The translations under genes were made by a program, and so were the position numbers. Below are positions 1 to 7,774 of a DNA stretch of 64,000 nucleotides, one piece after another (positions within the stretch are counted from its first letter, which is position 1; every line of letters starts with the position of its first letter). The notes below the pieces were generated by a model. The model was not told the DNA's origin. It saw only the letters and a program-made list of their open reading frames with translations, and searched no databases. This DNA comes from Halobacillus litoralis (lineage in GTDB: Bacteria > Bacillota > Bacilli > Bacillales > Halobacillaceae): positions 1,016,063-1,080,062 of the forward strand of contig NZ_WMEZ01000001.1 of the NCBI RefSeq assembly GCF_009856415.1. Direction: 5' to 3'.

Positions 1-365
1 TACATCTTATTCGGTTTCTCAATCTGTTCCCACGAGATGCGGTGAATCTGTGTAACGGTGTGCACATGGAAAACGATTTTTGTTTTATTGAATTCAGCCA
101 GAATATATTTATCCTGCTTCGGATTTTTGGATGGTGAAAAACCAAGGGCACCCGCTACATCTACGACCGGGACGACTTCGCCGCGGATTTCAATGATCCC
201 TTCCACTGATTTATGGGAATGGGGGATTTTCGTAACAGGTTGAGGGTTCAAAATTTCTTTTACTTTTATGACGTTGATGCCGAATCGGTTCTTCCCAATT
301 CCAAATTCGACGATTTCTAATTCGTTTGTTCCACTTTCAAGTAATATGCCTTGACCCTGCTTCAT
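1..365 (-). CDS. cheV: CheV chemotaxis coupling protein (N-terminal part, runs off left edge)
   Basis: CheV couples chemoreceptors to the CheA kinase and adapts the signal; it has an N-terminal CheW-like domain and a C-terminal response-regulator receiver domain. Only the first ~121 residues are in the window, all within the CheW domain. The translated start has [15 protein letters not shown] and later [19 protein letters not shown] and [13 protein letters not shown], close to B. subtilis CheV by recollection. The ATG at 365 is preceded by AAGGAAGG about 10 bases upstream. The receiver domain lies outside the window, so its phosphorylation site cannot be checked. Confidence 0.9.
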   Translation of the reverse strand, partial: MKQGQGILLESGTNELEIVEFGIGKNRFGINVIKVKEILNPQPVTKIPHSHKSVEGIIEIRGEVVPVVDVAGALGFSPSKNPKQDKYILAEFNKTKIVFHVHTVTQIHRISWEQIEKPNKM

Positions 366-487
366 GAAGCATCGTCCTTCCTTTGATAGAATCCACTCTT
401 TATATCGTCTATCAAAGTCTAAATGTGAAGCCGTTGTCCTCGATTACTAAAAGCCTCTCATTTGTTCCATATAAGCTCCCTTTAGTT

Positions 488-1009
488 GAAAACTCAGTTT
501 CGAGATGTTTTTGGGAGCTTAGGGGCTGCGGGAAAAGGTTCGCTTTCCATGGGGCGGGCGCTGAGCCTCCTCAGGATACGCCTTCCGGGGTCTCACCTGT
601 CCCACGCGTCCCATAGGAGTCTCACCGTTTCCCTCCGCCCCTTGACCATATGAGTGTCTCGAAACCACTACTGGAATAAGCAGCATTTCCAGCTTGATGG
701 AAGTGTGAGAATTAAACTATCAAACTATGTGTTTGAATTCTACGAGCTTGGCATAGAGCGCTTTATACTTATAGCACCAGGATAGTGGAAGGCACCTTCC
801 CACAGGAAAGAGGTTCGTTTCTCACCTTCATGGAATGGGGTAGTTGGGAAGCTGCGAGACTCCCGTGGGAGAAAGGAGATCGGCGAGATCCCGCAAGGCT
901 TTAGCCCGAGGAAGCTCGCAACTCCCCAAAGGAAAGCGAGTAGCTTCCCAGCTACCCCTGACGCTTATCCCAAGCAACGAACCCCGACACATCTCGAAAT
1001 CAAGTTTTC
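488..1009. repeat. MITE-like repeat element, copy 1 (A-arm, spacer, B-arm)
   Basis: A non-coding block of about 520 bp is bounded by terminal inverted repeats: GAAAACTCAGTTTCGAGATG on the left, and on the right the reverse complement of GAAAACTTGATTTCGAGATG. Inside are two arms, each able to fold on itself. Arm A (about 500-667) runs from GGGGCTGCGGG to CCCTCCGCCCC. Arm B (about 835-985) runs from GGTAGTTGGGAAGCTGCGAG to CTTCCCAGCTACCCC. A 150-bp AT-richer spacer separates them. The same arms and ends recur at 6549, 42112 and 52050, and the ends alone at 60564. No transposase is present, so this is a non-autonomous or structural repeat. It fills the gap between cheV and the next gene. Confidence 0.75.
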
Positions 1010-1045
1010 CACAATCCTGCCATGTCCTTTAATAACGAAGAGCAC

Positions 1046-1077
1046 AAAAAAAGAGCGGGAGGTCCGCTCTTTTTTTA
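1046..1077 (-). terminator. Intrinsic terminator of the 1075-1275 gene
   Basis: AAGAGCGG pairs with CCGCTCTT around a 5-base loop. T-runs lie on both sides, so it can stop transcription in either direction. It overlaps the stop codon of the minus-strand gene. Confidence 0.85.
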
Positions 1078-1275
1078 ATCATTTCTTATGATGAGATATA
1101 CAATCAGCCCGACTAAGGGAAAAAATAATGTTGCGATAAGGACGACGAGGCTGTAGGCGGTACTTCTGCCTTTGCGGACAGAGTCGCGATACGCCCATAC
1201 ACTCGTGATAATATTCAATACCAACAACCCGACCCCGAAGATCAGGAACGTGAGAAATAAGATGCCGATTTCCAT
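1075..1275 (-). CDS. Small two-helix membrane protein, PLDc_N-like
   Basis: A 66-residue protein with two hydrophobic helices (about residues 3-25 and 40-62) separated by WAYRDSVRKGRSTAYSL. This hydrophobic-WAYRDSxxRG-hydrophobic pattern resembles the short PLDc_N (phospholipase D-nuclease N-terminal) family of bacterial membrane proteins, whose function is unknown; that match is from memory of the motif. The start is an ATG with GAGGAGG 6 bases upstream. It has its own terminator overlapping the stop codon and is probably monocistronic or follows the 1339-1749 gene. Confidence 0.7.
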   Translation of the reverse strand: MEIGILFLTFLIFGVGLLVLNIITSVWAYRDSVRKGRSTAYSLVVLIATLFFPLVGLIVYLIIRND

Positions 1276-1338
1276 GATGTTCCTCCTCTACTCCCGTATG
1301 TAACTTATTCTACGATTAGGAACAGAGAAGGTTTCAAA

Positions 1339-1749
1339 TCAGGCCGCTTTTCTTTTGCTTCGTTTCGATAGGCGGGCATATAGTTTACGCATCCACGTAA
1401 TCATTACATAAACCACCCCGAAGCTGCTGATCGCGAGAAGGCAGACCGACCAATAGGAAGCAGGAAGGGTTGAAGTCGTATCGGACATGGCATAACGATC
1501 GACGAGCTGAAGGAATACCAGTGCAAGAAGAGTACTGGTCACATAGCTTGATAGGGTCTTCCAATGATTCAGCATCATCCATTCGATCACCGGTTTGACG
1601 ACCCACATGAGGGAGAGCATGAATGCAAAAATGAGTGAAAATTGAACATACTCCGGCTTCAGTCCAAAAACATCCAATAGATCGTGATCAAGCCAGCTTA
1701 TGGTCTCTTCTAAAAACGATGGATCGAACCAATCCAGAATATTCATCAT
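1339..1749 (-). CDS. Hypothetical membrane protein, three helices
   Basis: 136 residues. An acidic N-terminal stretch (FDPSFLEETISWLDHDLLD) is followed by hydrophobic segments near residues 36-55, 66-84 and 97-118. A basic tail, ARLSKRSKRKAA, is expected on the cytoplasmic side. AGGAG lies 6 bases before ATG 1749; ATG 1746 is an equally good start. I do not recognise a family. It lies between the PLDc_N-like gene and alkD on the same strand, with no clear functional link. Confidence 0.6.
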   Translation of the reverse strand: MMNILDWFDPSFLEETISWLDHDLLDVFGLKPEYVQFSLIFAFMLSLMWVVKPVIEWMMLNHWKTLSSYVTSTLLALVFLQLVDRYAMSDTTSTLPASYWSVCLLAISSFGVVYVMITWMRKLYARLSKRSKRKAA

Positions 1750-1804
1750 CTACCGCTCCTTGTTCTTTTTTACCATTATGAACAAGGATAGAAAGGAATA
1801 AACT

Positions 1805-2509
1805 TCACCCCTCTAAAAGCTGGGGTTGTTTGTTTTTCAGCCACTTCAAACCTTCCCTCCGGCTTAAAGGACGGACTTCCTCCCGATGAAGATAATCGAT
1901 CACAGCACTTGCATCGGTTTTGCTGTATTCACGGAGCGCCCAGCCGATCGCTTTTTCAATAAAAAATTCTTTTTCATGCTTGAGATCGTCGATCGTTTCG
2001 AAAAGGAGTGGAACATCTGTCTTTTCTTTATATTTCAACTGATGGAGCACGCTCGAACGTCGTACCCAGAGGTGGTCAGACTGTCTCCACTCCTCTGTGT
2101 AGGGGCGCAGCTTATCTTCGTATCGAAGAAAATATCCCCCGCACAAAGTAGACGCGATCATATCGACCGTGTCCCACCATGGTTTCGTCATAAGCAATTG
2201 TTTGTATGTATCAATGCTGTGTTCCGGAGCTTTCTTGATTCCCTTTTCAAGTAAAGCGAGAGCGGCATAGTGACTTTCCCTTTCCGGCTTTTCAAAAAGC
2301 AGAATCGCTGCTTCCAAGCGCTCTTCTTCCCTCATCCCTTTATATTCTTTCAAGAGTGGTGAAAGGATTTGTTTCCGCTCAGGAGCTTTGATCCCGAAAA
2401 AGGGATAGTGGTTCTTCATATAGTTTTCCATTGGAATTCGCTTGTCTTCATCTCTATGTTCTTCAAATGCTGTGGTTACGGCTTCACAAAATTCAGCAGC
2501 CTGGTTCAT
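1805..2509 (-). CDS. DNA alkylation repair protein, AlkD family
   Basis: 234 residues. The N-terminal part (YMKNHYPFFGIKAPERKQIL) and the repeated helical pairs through ESHYAALALLEKGIKKAPE, KPWWDTVDMIAST and HLWVRRSSVLHQLKYK match the AlkD/YhaZ-type HEAT-repeat DNA glycosylases, which excise positively charged alkylated bases such as 3-methyladenine and 7-methylguanine. The WWDTVD segment carries the acidic residue expected in the active-site groove of AlkD. Length is normal for the family. GTG at 2512 is possible, but ATG 2509 has the better 7-base spacing from GGAGG. Probably cytoplasmic and monocistronic. Confidence 0.88.
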   Translation of the reverse strand: MNQAAEFCEAVTTAFEEHRDEDKRIPMENYMKNHYPFFGIKAPERKQILSPLLKEYKGMREEERLEAAILLFEKPERESHYAALALLEKGIKKAPEHSIDTYKQLLMTKPWWDTVDMIASTLCGGYFLRYEDKLRPYTEEWRQSDHLWVRRSSVLHQLKYKEKTDVPLLFETIDDLKHEKEFFIEKAIGWALREYSKTDASAVIDYLHREEVRPLSRREGLKWLKNKQPQLLEG

Positions 2510-2568
2510 CACTTCTCCTCCGTTTCTTTAAATAGGCGCACCCCTATGATCAAGCATAGGAGGGATGC

Positions 2569-2817
2569 TCACCAAATAAATGCAGCGCTCCACAATTGTA
2601 ACGACATCGAAGCAAGAGTCATGGACTGTGGTTCATCTTCAGGTAAACGGGGTTTCTGAATGGAAGTCCAGGTAACGGATAACGCAGAAAAGAAAATAGG
2701 AGCATGCACCCACCCATAAGGGCGCATGTCTTGTCTTTCCTTCCCTTCGTTATGAGAAGGATGACGACGATACAGCATCGTCCCTGCTTCCCGCTCAAAC
2801 CACATGACCACCATCAT
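2569..2817 (-). CDS. Possible small protein translationally coupled to the patatin gene
   Basis: An 82-codon reading frame whose ATG overlaps the stop codon of the upstream patatin-like gene (ATGA at 2814-2817). That arrangement favours translation by coupling. The product contains MWFEREAGTMLYRRHPSHN and a moderately hydrophobic stretch (WVHAPIFFSALSVTW) with no family I recognise. The stop codon is followed by an imperfect hairpin (CCTATG/CATAGG around 2542-2560) with no U-run. It could equally be a chance frame in a 300-bp intergenic gap. Confidence 0.35.
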   Translation of the reverse strand: MMVVMWFEREAGTMLYRRHPSHNEGKERQDMRPYGWVHAPIFFSALSVTWTSIQKPRLPEDEPQSMTLASMSLQLWSAAFIW

Positions 2818-3671
2818 CCACTCACTTGCAAGAACCGTTCTAGTCTGGACGCATGAGCCACCGCTTCTTCATATCCTTGAGCATACAAGTCGTGCAGTCG
2901 GTCACGGTTCCGTTCGATCCGGCTTACTTTCAACGGTTTTAAAGGACGGATGACGAATGCTTCTTCATTTTGTTCCGCTTCCTTCACTTTTTGCAACTGC
3001 TGATTATAACGAACGTGCCTCTCAAGTAAAGCTTTCGCAAATAGCGGGAACTGTCTGTACTTTCGGTTGAAGTACCACCCTCCCTTCATCCGGCCTTTGA
3101 TGTATCCATCGTTGCGCGTTAGCACAACCACATGCTTTTTGTTCCCATCCCTTTTGGAAGCCTGCATCGGTATCGGGTCGGCAATGCCGCCATCCATCAA
3201 CTCACGTCCATCATACTGAATGCTTGGAGCAACCATCGGCAAAGAGCTTGAAGCGCGGATGACTTTTAAAAGACTTTCCCTGTCAGGGAAGCGGTCATAA
3301 AAGACAGGTTCTCCCGTTTTCATATCTGTGGTTCCTACGACAAAACGTGTTTTTTGTTGAAGGAACGTGTCATAATCGAAGGGAACGAGCTGGTTCGGAA
3401 GCTTGTCAAATATGAAATCCATTCCAAACAACTGCCGTTTTGTAATCATCCGTTTGTACGATATGTATTCTGGATGCGCCCCGTACTCGACAATCACTTC
3501 ATAATTTCTCCCCCGCTGTCTCGCAACATAAGAGCTTCCATTACATGCTCCTGCTGATGCTCCGACCACATAGGGAATGTGAATGCCTTCATCAAGGAAG
3601 AAATCAAGCACGCCTGCGGTGTAGGCGCCCCTCATCCCTCCGCCTTCAAGAACTAAACCGACATCATCCAT
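2814..3671 (-). CDS. Patatin-like phospholipase family protein
   Basis: 285 residues with the full patatin signature. The oxyanion-hole loop EGGGMRGAYTAGVLDFF is at residues 9-25. The nucleophile elbow GASAGACNG has its catalytic serine near residue 40. The dyad aspartate is in MDGGIADPIP near residue 160. These bacterial single-domain enzymes (YjjU/RssA type) hydrolyse lipid acyl esters, but the true substrate is not evident. There is no signal peptide, so it is cytoplasmic or membrane-peripheral. A short frame begins at its stop codon. The promoter region lies in 3672-3735. Confidence 0.87.
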   Translation of the reverse strand: MDDVGLVLEGGGMRGAYTAGVLDFFLDEGIHIPYVVGASAGACNGSSYVARQRGRNYEVIVEYGAHPEYISYKRMITKRQLFGMDFIFDKLPNQLVPFDYDTFLQQKTRFVVGTTDMKTGEPVFYDRFPDRESLLKVIRASSSLPMVAPSIQYDGRELMDGGIADPIPMQASKRDGNKKHVVVLTRNDGYIKGRMKGGWYFNRKYRQFPLFAKALLERHVRYNQQLQKVKEAEQNEEAFVIRPLKPLKVSRIERNRDRLHDLYAQGYEEAVAHASRLERFLQVSG

Positions 3672-3740
3672 AGATCAAACACCTTCCTTTTCACATTTGG
3701 TACCTATATCTATATTTTGCCATGTCCTATCGGAAAAGTA

Positions 3741-3772
3741 AAAAAGCAACCCCTTCTATGCGGTTGCTTTTT
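3741..3772. terminator. Bidirectional terminator downstream of fbpB
   Basis: AAAAAGCAACC pairs with GGTTGCTTTTT over an 11-bp stem with T-runs both ways. It sits 13 bases past the fbpB stop codon, so it most likely ends that minus-strand transcript before the patatin promoter. Confidence 0.85.
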
Positions 3773-3784
3773 CGTGTGATATCA

Positions 3785-3934
3785 TCAGTTTACATAAGCA
3801 TCGGAATCGTTTTTTCTTGCGTGTTTTTCATCTATTTGACGTTCGATTTTTTCGATTGCTTCCTGATCGTTCAACAGTTGTCGTTTGTTACGATCCACTA
3901 AGTCTTCAAAGGAAATTCGTTTTTGACTTCTCAT
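3785..3934 (-). CDS. fbpB: FbpB-family small basic protein
   Basis: A 49-residue basic protein opening MRSQKRISFEDLVDRNKRQL and continuing through EAIEKIERQIDEKHARK. This is the FbpB pattern: in B. subtilis FbpB is a Fur-regulated small protein that helps the sRNA FsrA repress iron-rich proteins during iron starvation (family knowledge). The start is ATG 3934 with AAAGGAG 8 bases upstream. A convincing Fur box is not visible; a GATAATTGTT-like stretch near 3992 is only suggestive. Its terminator is at 3741. The gene is divergent from patA, sharing about 110 bp of upstream DNA. Confidence 0.8.
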   Translation of the reverse strand: MRSQKRISFEDLVDRNKRQLLNDQEAIEKIERQIDEKHARKNDSDAYVN

Positions 3935-4044
3935 TATACATCTCCTTTCATGGGCTTATTTTAAATTATAACAAAATTCAACAAATTTCAGGCGATAATT
4001 GTTTGAACATTTTGTTAACTTTATGTAAAGAAGGAGACTTCGCA

Positions 4045-5202
4045 TTGGAAAACTTTATCAACCCAAAAGTAAAACAAATAGAAATTTCAGGTATCCGCCG
4101 TTTTTTCAACATGGTCGCAAACTATGAAGACGTCCTTTCATTGACCATTGGACAGCCTGATTTTCCAACACCTCCGCAAATAAAAGAAGCAGGAATACAA
4201 GCCATCAAAAATAATCAAACGAGTTACACCCACAATGCCGGGATGCTTTCCCTCAGAAAAGCCATTCAGCTGCACGTGAAAGATTCATATGGACTCGATT
4301 ATGGAGCAGAAGAAGAAATCATCGTCACAGTCGGTGCTTCCCAGGCGCTTGATATTACGTTAAGGACCATCCTCCAGCCTGGGGATGAAGTGCTATTGCC
4401 AGGTCCCGTCTATCCGGGGTATGAGCCGCTGATCCGTCTGGCTGGTGGTACACCTGTGTTCATCGATACAAGTCATGACGGATTCAAGTTGACGGGAGAT
4501 AAAATCAAAGAAATGATCACTTCGAAAACAAAGGCCGTTATTTTGCCATATCCCTCCAACCCGACGGGTGTTTCTTTAACTGAGGAAGAACTACGAGGGA
4601 TTGCAGATGTAATTAAAAAACATCAATTCTTCTTATTAGCCGATGAAATTTATAGTGAACTTGTCTATGATCGTCCGCACACATCGATAGCAAGCTTTCC
4701 CGATGTTCGTGACCAGGTGATCGTTATAAACGGTGTATCGAAATCCCACAGTATGACCGGTTGGAGAATCGGTTATCTGCTCGCCCCTTCCTGGCTGAGT
4801 CGTCACCTATTGAAAGTCCATCAATACAACGTCTCCTGTGCGACTTCAATCAGCCAGCATGCGGCCCTTGAGGCTTTGACCAACGGAAAAAAAGATGCCC
4901 AAACGATGCGTGAGGCTTATCGTGAAAGAAGGGCATTCGTCGTCACACGATTAAAGGAAATGGGAATCTCATTCGCTGAACCTAATGGCGCCTTTTACGT
5001 TTTCTTGAAGTTTCCTTTGAATGGAAAGACGACGTTCGAGCGTGCCGTGCAGCTCGTCGAAGAAGCAGGAGTCGCCCTTGTTCCAGGGGATGCCTTTTCA
5101 GAATATGGGGAAGGGTATATGCGCTTATCCTATGCCTACAGCATGGATACGTTGGAAAAAGGACTTCAGCGCCTAGAGGACTTCATCTCAAAAGAGGTGT
5201 AA
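4045..5202 (+). CDS. patA: PatA-type aminotransferase (N-acetyl-L,L-diaminopimelate aminotransferase / aminotransferase A)
   Basis: A 385-residue fold-type I PLP enzyme close to B. subtilis PatA. It has LENFINPKVKQIEISGIRRF at the N-terminus, SLTIGQPDFPTPP, PYPSNPTGVSL (substrate and PLP contacts), ADEIYSEL, and the PLP lysine in VSKSHSMTGWRIGYL. PatA transfers the amino group in the acetylated branch of lysine/DAP synthesis. The start is TTG 4045, preceded by AAGGAG at the right spacing; an upstream in-frame ATG at 3817 would add residues unlike the family and overlap fbpB. It appears monocistronic, followed by the hairpin at 5267. Confidence 0.9.
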   Translation: MENFINPKVKQIEISGIRRFFNMVANYEDVLSLTIGQPDFPTPPQIKEAGIQAIKNNQTSYTHNAGMLSLRKAIQLHVKDSYGLDYGAEEEIIVTVGASQALDITLRTILQPGDEVLLPGPVYPGYEPLIRLAGGTPVFIDTSHDGFKLTGDKIKEMITSKTKAVILPYPSNPTGVSLTEEELRGIADVIKKHQFFLLADEIYSELVYDRPHTSIASFPDVRDQVIVINGVSKSHSMTGWRIGYLLAPSWLSRHLLKVHQYNVSCATSISQHAALEALTNGKKDAQTMREAYRERRAFVVTRLKEMGISFAEPNGAFYVFLKFPLNGKTTFERAVQLVEEAGVALVPGDAFSEYGEGYMRLSYAYSMDTLEKGLQRLEDFISKEV

Positions 5203-5266
5203 CTTAGAGGTTCGGGTACAATGAGAGTTGCCCGTTCACCTCAAAGATTTTTTATGTACGGACATG

Positions 5267-5303
5267 AAAAGAACTCATGGATGCAGATCCCATGAGTTCT
5301 TTT
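5267..5303. terminator. Bidirectional terminator between patA and the spo0E-like gene
   Basis: AAAAGAACTCATGG pairs with CCATGAGTTCTTTT (14 bp) around an 8-base loop, between convergent genes. Its right arm ends at the stop codon of the minus-strand gene. Confidence 0.85.
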
Positions 5304-5466
5304 AATTCGGTTTATTTTTTTGGACTTCATTCAAAAGGGCATCGAGTTGTTGACTGATCCTAACAGACTCGGGGCTTGATAGCCCTTTTTCAAACGCCAC
5401 TCTCGTCATTTTTTTCCGTAAATACTCTAATTCAGCAATACGAGGATCTTTGTCGGCTACTTGCAC
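5302..5466 (-). CDS. Spo0E-family aspartyl-phosphate phosphatase
   Basis: 54 residues in the helical-hairpin pattern of Spo0E-like proteins: RIAELEYLRKKMTRVAFEKG, then the active-site signature SSPESVRISQQLDALLNEV. The S-x-x-L-D motif is the family hallmark and the aspartate is catalytic. Such phosphatases dephosphorylate Spo0A~P or related regulators and delay sporulation. The start is GTG 5466 with AGGAGG 9 bases upstream; no ATG is available nearby. It is monocistronic, ending in the terminator at 5267. It supports a spore-forming host. Confidence 0.85.
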   Translation of the reverse strand: MQVADKDPRIAELEYLRKKMTRVAFEKGLSSPESVRISQQLDALLNEVQKNKPN

Positions 5467-5563
5467 CTTCGACTACCTCCTGACTTGTTCTTGTCTATTA
5501 TTGTACACCTTTTATGCCAAAAAGAAAAGAATGTGTGTTCGCATACATTTCTGCACGGAAAAA

Positions 5564-5645
5564 ATTATCTCAATTTTCTATACTTTTGTAAAGACAATCG
5601 GTAAAGATTCTGAAATTTCGACAGCGGTTGATAATTTGAGATAAA
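5564..5645. promoter_or_regulatory. Imperfect inverted repeat in the spo0E-like/signal peptidase gap
   Basis: AATTATCTCAATTTT near 5564 is mirrored by GATAATTTGAGATAA near 5628, about 50 bases apart. They lie in the 290-bp region between the two divergent genes. This could be an operator or a chance AT-rich repeat; nothing else recognisable is in the gap apart from a TAAAAT-like -10 element near 5713. Confidence 0.3.
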
Positions 5646-5762
5646 GCCTGCAAAAAGAGATTACAATTTGGTAAAAGCCTCCCCCCTGCACTTTTCTTTC
5701 CGCAACGATATGGTAAAATTAAGGATGAGATATTCTATGTTCATCTAGAAAGGAAGATGAGA

Positions 5763-6284
5763 TTGTCTGAGCAATCAAAAAAAGAATGGTTGGAATGGTT
5801 GAAAGCCATTGCTGTTGCCATTACACTCGCATTTATACTACGAACATTTTTCTTTGCCACATCAATTGTTGAAGGTGCAAGTATGGACCCGACACTCAAA
5901 AACGGAGAACGCGTCATGTTCAATAAGATCATATATTATGTAGATGAACCCGAACGCGGGGATATCGTCATCATTGAGAGACCAGTAAAAAGTTATGTCA
6001 AACGAGTCATCGGCCAGCCGGGAGATACGGTGGAAATCCGTGATCATGAACTGTATGTGAACGGTGAAGAGCAGACCCAGGAGTATCTGACGGAAGAGGC
6101 CGCGTCCGCAACGAGAGATTTCGGACCCATCGAAGTGCCAAAAGGAAAATATTTCGTCATGGGAGACAACCGATCCATCAGTAAAGACAGTAGGAATGGA
6201 CTCGGCTTTGTTGAAGAAGAAGAAATCATCGGACGTACCGAGTTGATCATTTATCCGTTCAACGAATGGGGCTTAACGAAATAA
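5763..6284 (+). CDS. lepB: Type I signal peptidase
   Basis: About 173 residues. A single N-terminal membrane anchor (ITLAFILRTFFFATSIVEG) leads into an extracellular catalytic domain. The catalytic serine is in GASMDPTLKNG, the lysine in KSYVKRVIGQPGD, and the family boxes GDIVII, YFVMGDNRSISKDSR and the GxxxP-type tail are present. It removes signal peptides from secreted preproteins at the membrane. TTG 5763 is chosen because it sits 8 bases from AAAGGA; the in-frame ATG at 5757 is too close to that site. Single-TM architecture and length match the Sip S/T group of bacilli. A strong terminator follows. Confidence 0.92.
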   Translation: MSEQSKKEWLEWLKAIAVAITLAFILRTFFFATSIVEGASMDPTLKNGERVMFNKIIYYVDEPERGDIVIIERPVKSYVKRVIGQPGDTVEIRDHELYVNGEEQTQEYLTEEAASATRDFGPIEVPKGKYFVMGDNRSISKDSRNGLGFVEEEEIIGRTELIIYPFNEWGLTK

Positions 6285-6290
6285 ACAGGC

Positions 6291-6324
6291 AAACGACCCG
6301 CCGAACATCAGGCGGGTCGTTTTA
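6291..6324 (+). terminator. Terminator of the signal peptidase gene
   Basis: AAACGACCCGCC pairs with GGCGGGTCGTTT around an 8-base loop, 7 bases past the stop codon. Confidence 0.88.
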
Positions 6325-6359
6325 TGTTCTTTGATCTTACATTCAAAAATGCCGTCCAT

Positions 6360-6509
6360 TCATTTAGTCGTCGCTATTTTTTCCGGCAGTTGATGTAGTG
6401 TTTCAATCAGTTGATCAAGCTTTCCTTCCACGCGGTGTAACAAGTAAAAGGTCACCGCTACAGGAAAACCAACATCCGCTAAAATCGAAATCCAAGCATC
6501 AATCCCCAT
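6360..6509 (-). CDS. yvrJ: YvrJ-family small membrane protein
   Basis: 49 residues opening MGIDAWISILADVGFPVAVT, then FYLLHRVEGKLDQLIETL. This gives one membrane helix with a conserved GFP followed by R-x-E-x-K-L-D, the YvrJ family pattern. Function is unknown. The start is ATG 6509 with AGAGGTG at 8 bases. In other bacilli yvrJ sits directly after DUF1659 and DUF2922 genes (family knowledge). Here the same three genes are on one strand, but a ~500-bp repeat element separates yvrJ from the other two, so it must now rely on its own or a fortuitous promoter. Confidence 0.78.
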   Translation of the reverse strand: MGIDAWISILADVGFPVAVTFYLLHRVEGKLDQLIETLHQLPEKIATTK

Positions 6510-6548
6510 ACATTCACCTCTTCCCAATTTATTTATTGCCGGTTTTGG

Positions 6549-7046
6549 AGAACTCCGTTTCGAGATGTTTCCGTGGTTCGTTGCTGTTGTAGAGCGTCAG
6601 GGGTGGCTGGGAAGCTACTCGCTTTCCTGTGGGGGAGGGCCGCGCTTCCTCGGACTGCGTCCTGTGGGATCTCGCCTACCTCCTTCTCCCACGGGAGTCT
6701 CGCAGCTTCCCAACCACCCCTTTCGATGTATGTGAGAATCGAACCCCATTAGTAAGTCGGATAGTTTTCCACTATCGAATATTAGAAGCGTTAAGCACGG
6801 AATAAAAGCTTTCAGGATTCAAACACCTGTACATGAGAGTTTATTCCAACAGCCAGGTCATGAAAAGTGGTTTCGAGACACTAGTTAGGCAAAGGGGCGG
6901 AGGGAAACGGTGAGACTCCTGTGGGAAGTGCGTTGTAGATGAGACCCCGCAGAGCGTTAGCTCGAGGAGGCTCATCACTCGCCCACGGAAAGCGAAACTT
7001 TTCCCGGAGCCTCTAAGCTCTCACAAACATCTCGAAACCGAATCTT
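6549..7046. repeat. MITE-like repeat element, copy 2 (inverted relative to copy 1)
   Basis: About 500 bp bounded by GAGAACTCCGTTTCGAGATG and the reverse complement of AAGATTCGGTTTCGAGATG. Reading left to right the order is B-arm reversed (about 6600-6722), spacer, A-arm reversed (about 6890-7020), so the unit is in the opposite orientation to copy 1. It lies inside the yvrJ/DUF2922/DUF1659 gene set, which suggests insertion into an operon. No credible ORF is inside. Confidence 0.75.
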
Positions 7047-7096
7047 ACACAAGACTGACATATCATTCAATAACTCATAATCATCGATTCTGATAA

Positions 7097-7131
7097 AAAG
7101 AGCCGCTAATGATGGTTAGCGGCTCTCTCGT
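7097..7131 (-). terminator. Terminator after the DUF2922 gene
   Basis: GAGCCGCTAA pairs with TTAGCGGCTC around a 6-base loop; on the minus strand it is followed by TTTTT. It closes the DUF1659-DUF2922 transcript before the repeat element. Confidence 0.85.
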
Positions 7132-7133
7132 TT

Positions 7134-7346
7134 TTAGAATGAGATCTCAAAGACGTTGCGTTCGACGATACGTGCTTCCTTCTTCTCCACAAGGTCTCCC
7201 CCATTGGAATAGAAGCAGCCCTGGGCGAGAATGGCGTCCATCGCTGCATTGACCTGTGCAGGATCGACAGGTTCTACAGGGTCGTCCAGGCTGATGGTGA
7301 CTGTTTTCCCTTCATCATTCAAGAATTTCAGCTCCAGCTTTTTCAT
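7134..7346 (-). CDS. DUF2922 family protein
   Basis: 70 residues, MKKLELKFLNDEGKTVTISL followed by DDPVEPVDPAQVNAAMDAIL. This is the DUF2922 pattern of small conserved Firmicutes proteins of unknown function. ATG 7346 has GGAGG 7 bases upstream. It is cotranscribed with the DUF1659 gene 21 bases upstream and ends in the terminator at 7097. Confidence 0.8.
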   Translation of the reverse strand: MKKLELKFLNDEGKTVTISLDDPVEPVDPAQVNAAMDAILAQGCFYSNGGDLVEKKEARIVERNVFEISF

Positions 7347-7367
7347 TTATTCTCCTCCATTTCTACA

Positions 7368-7592
7368 TTATGATTCAGTCAAAACTGAGCGGTCATCACG
7401 GGCGATATCGACAAGGATGTGCTGCTGCAACGGGGATAGAGCGACGGATACTTCATGCAATTGTTCATCTGTGGCATCTGTTTTGATGTTGTTGAAGGAC
7501 TTACGCTTAAGAATCATGTTTCCGTCTTCATCTGTTCCTGTTGAAAAGACAAGCTGCAAGCGACTGTCTACTTTCAAAGTATTTACGGCCAT
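7368..7592 (-). CDS. DUF1659 family protein
   Basis: 74 residues beginning MAVNTLKVDSRLQLVFSTGT and containing GNMILKRKSFNNIKTDAT. This matches the DUF1659 family usually found next to DUF2922 and YvrJ. Function is unknown. ATG 7592 is preferred because GGAGG lies 8 bases upstream; the longer GTG start at 7601 would overlap that site. It is the first gene of a two-gene unit with DUF2922. Confidence 0.8.
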   Translation of the reverse strand: MAVNTLKVDSRLQLVFSTGTDEDGNMILKRKSFNNIKTDATDEQLHEVSVALSPLQQHILVDIARDDRSVLTES

Positions 7593-7711
7593 CTGCTTCA
7601 CCTCCTCTCACTTCTATAATCGAAAGAAAAGAGAAAAAGGTGTCATTCGCTAACTATTTTTTATGGATATGGCTCGTTTGTAAGGAGGTAGGCGAGTATA
7701 TTAAAAACATA

Positions 7712-7762
7712 AAAAAGCGTCCGGGGAGAGAACCTGTTATGGCTCCTTCCCCGGACGCTTAC
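7712..7762 (-). terminator. Terminator of the 25-codon micro-ORF
   Basis: AAGCGTCCGGGGA pairs with TCCCCGGACGCTT over 13 bp. On the minus strand the stem is followed by TTTTTT, 15 bases past the stop codon of the 7775-7852 ORF. It marks the end of a real minus-strand transcript. Confidence 0.85.
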
Positions 7763-7774
7763 CATCATTAAGTA

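Noticed and set aside
383..1032. Several 60-80 codon frames in repeat copy 1 (and similar ones in the other copies)
   Set aside because: They follow the palindromic repeat sequence, differ between copies and have no ribosome sites.
3985..4010. Fur box upstream of fbpB
   Set aside because: Only a partial GATAATTG half-site is visible; not enough to call an operator.
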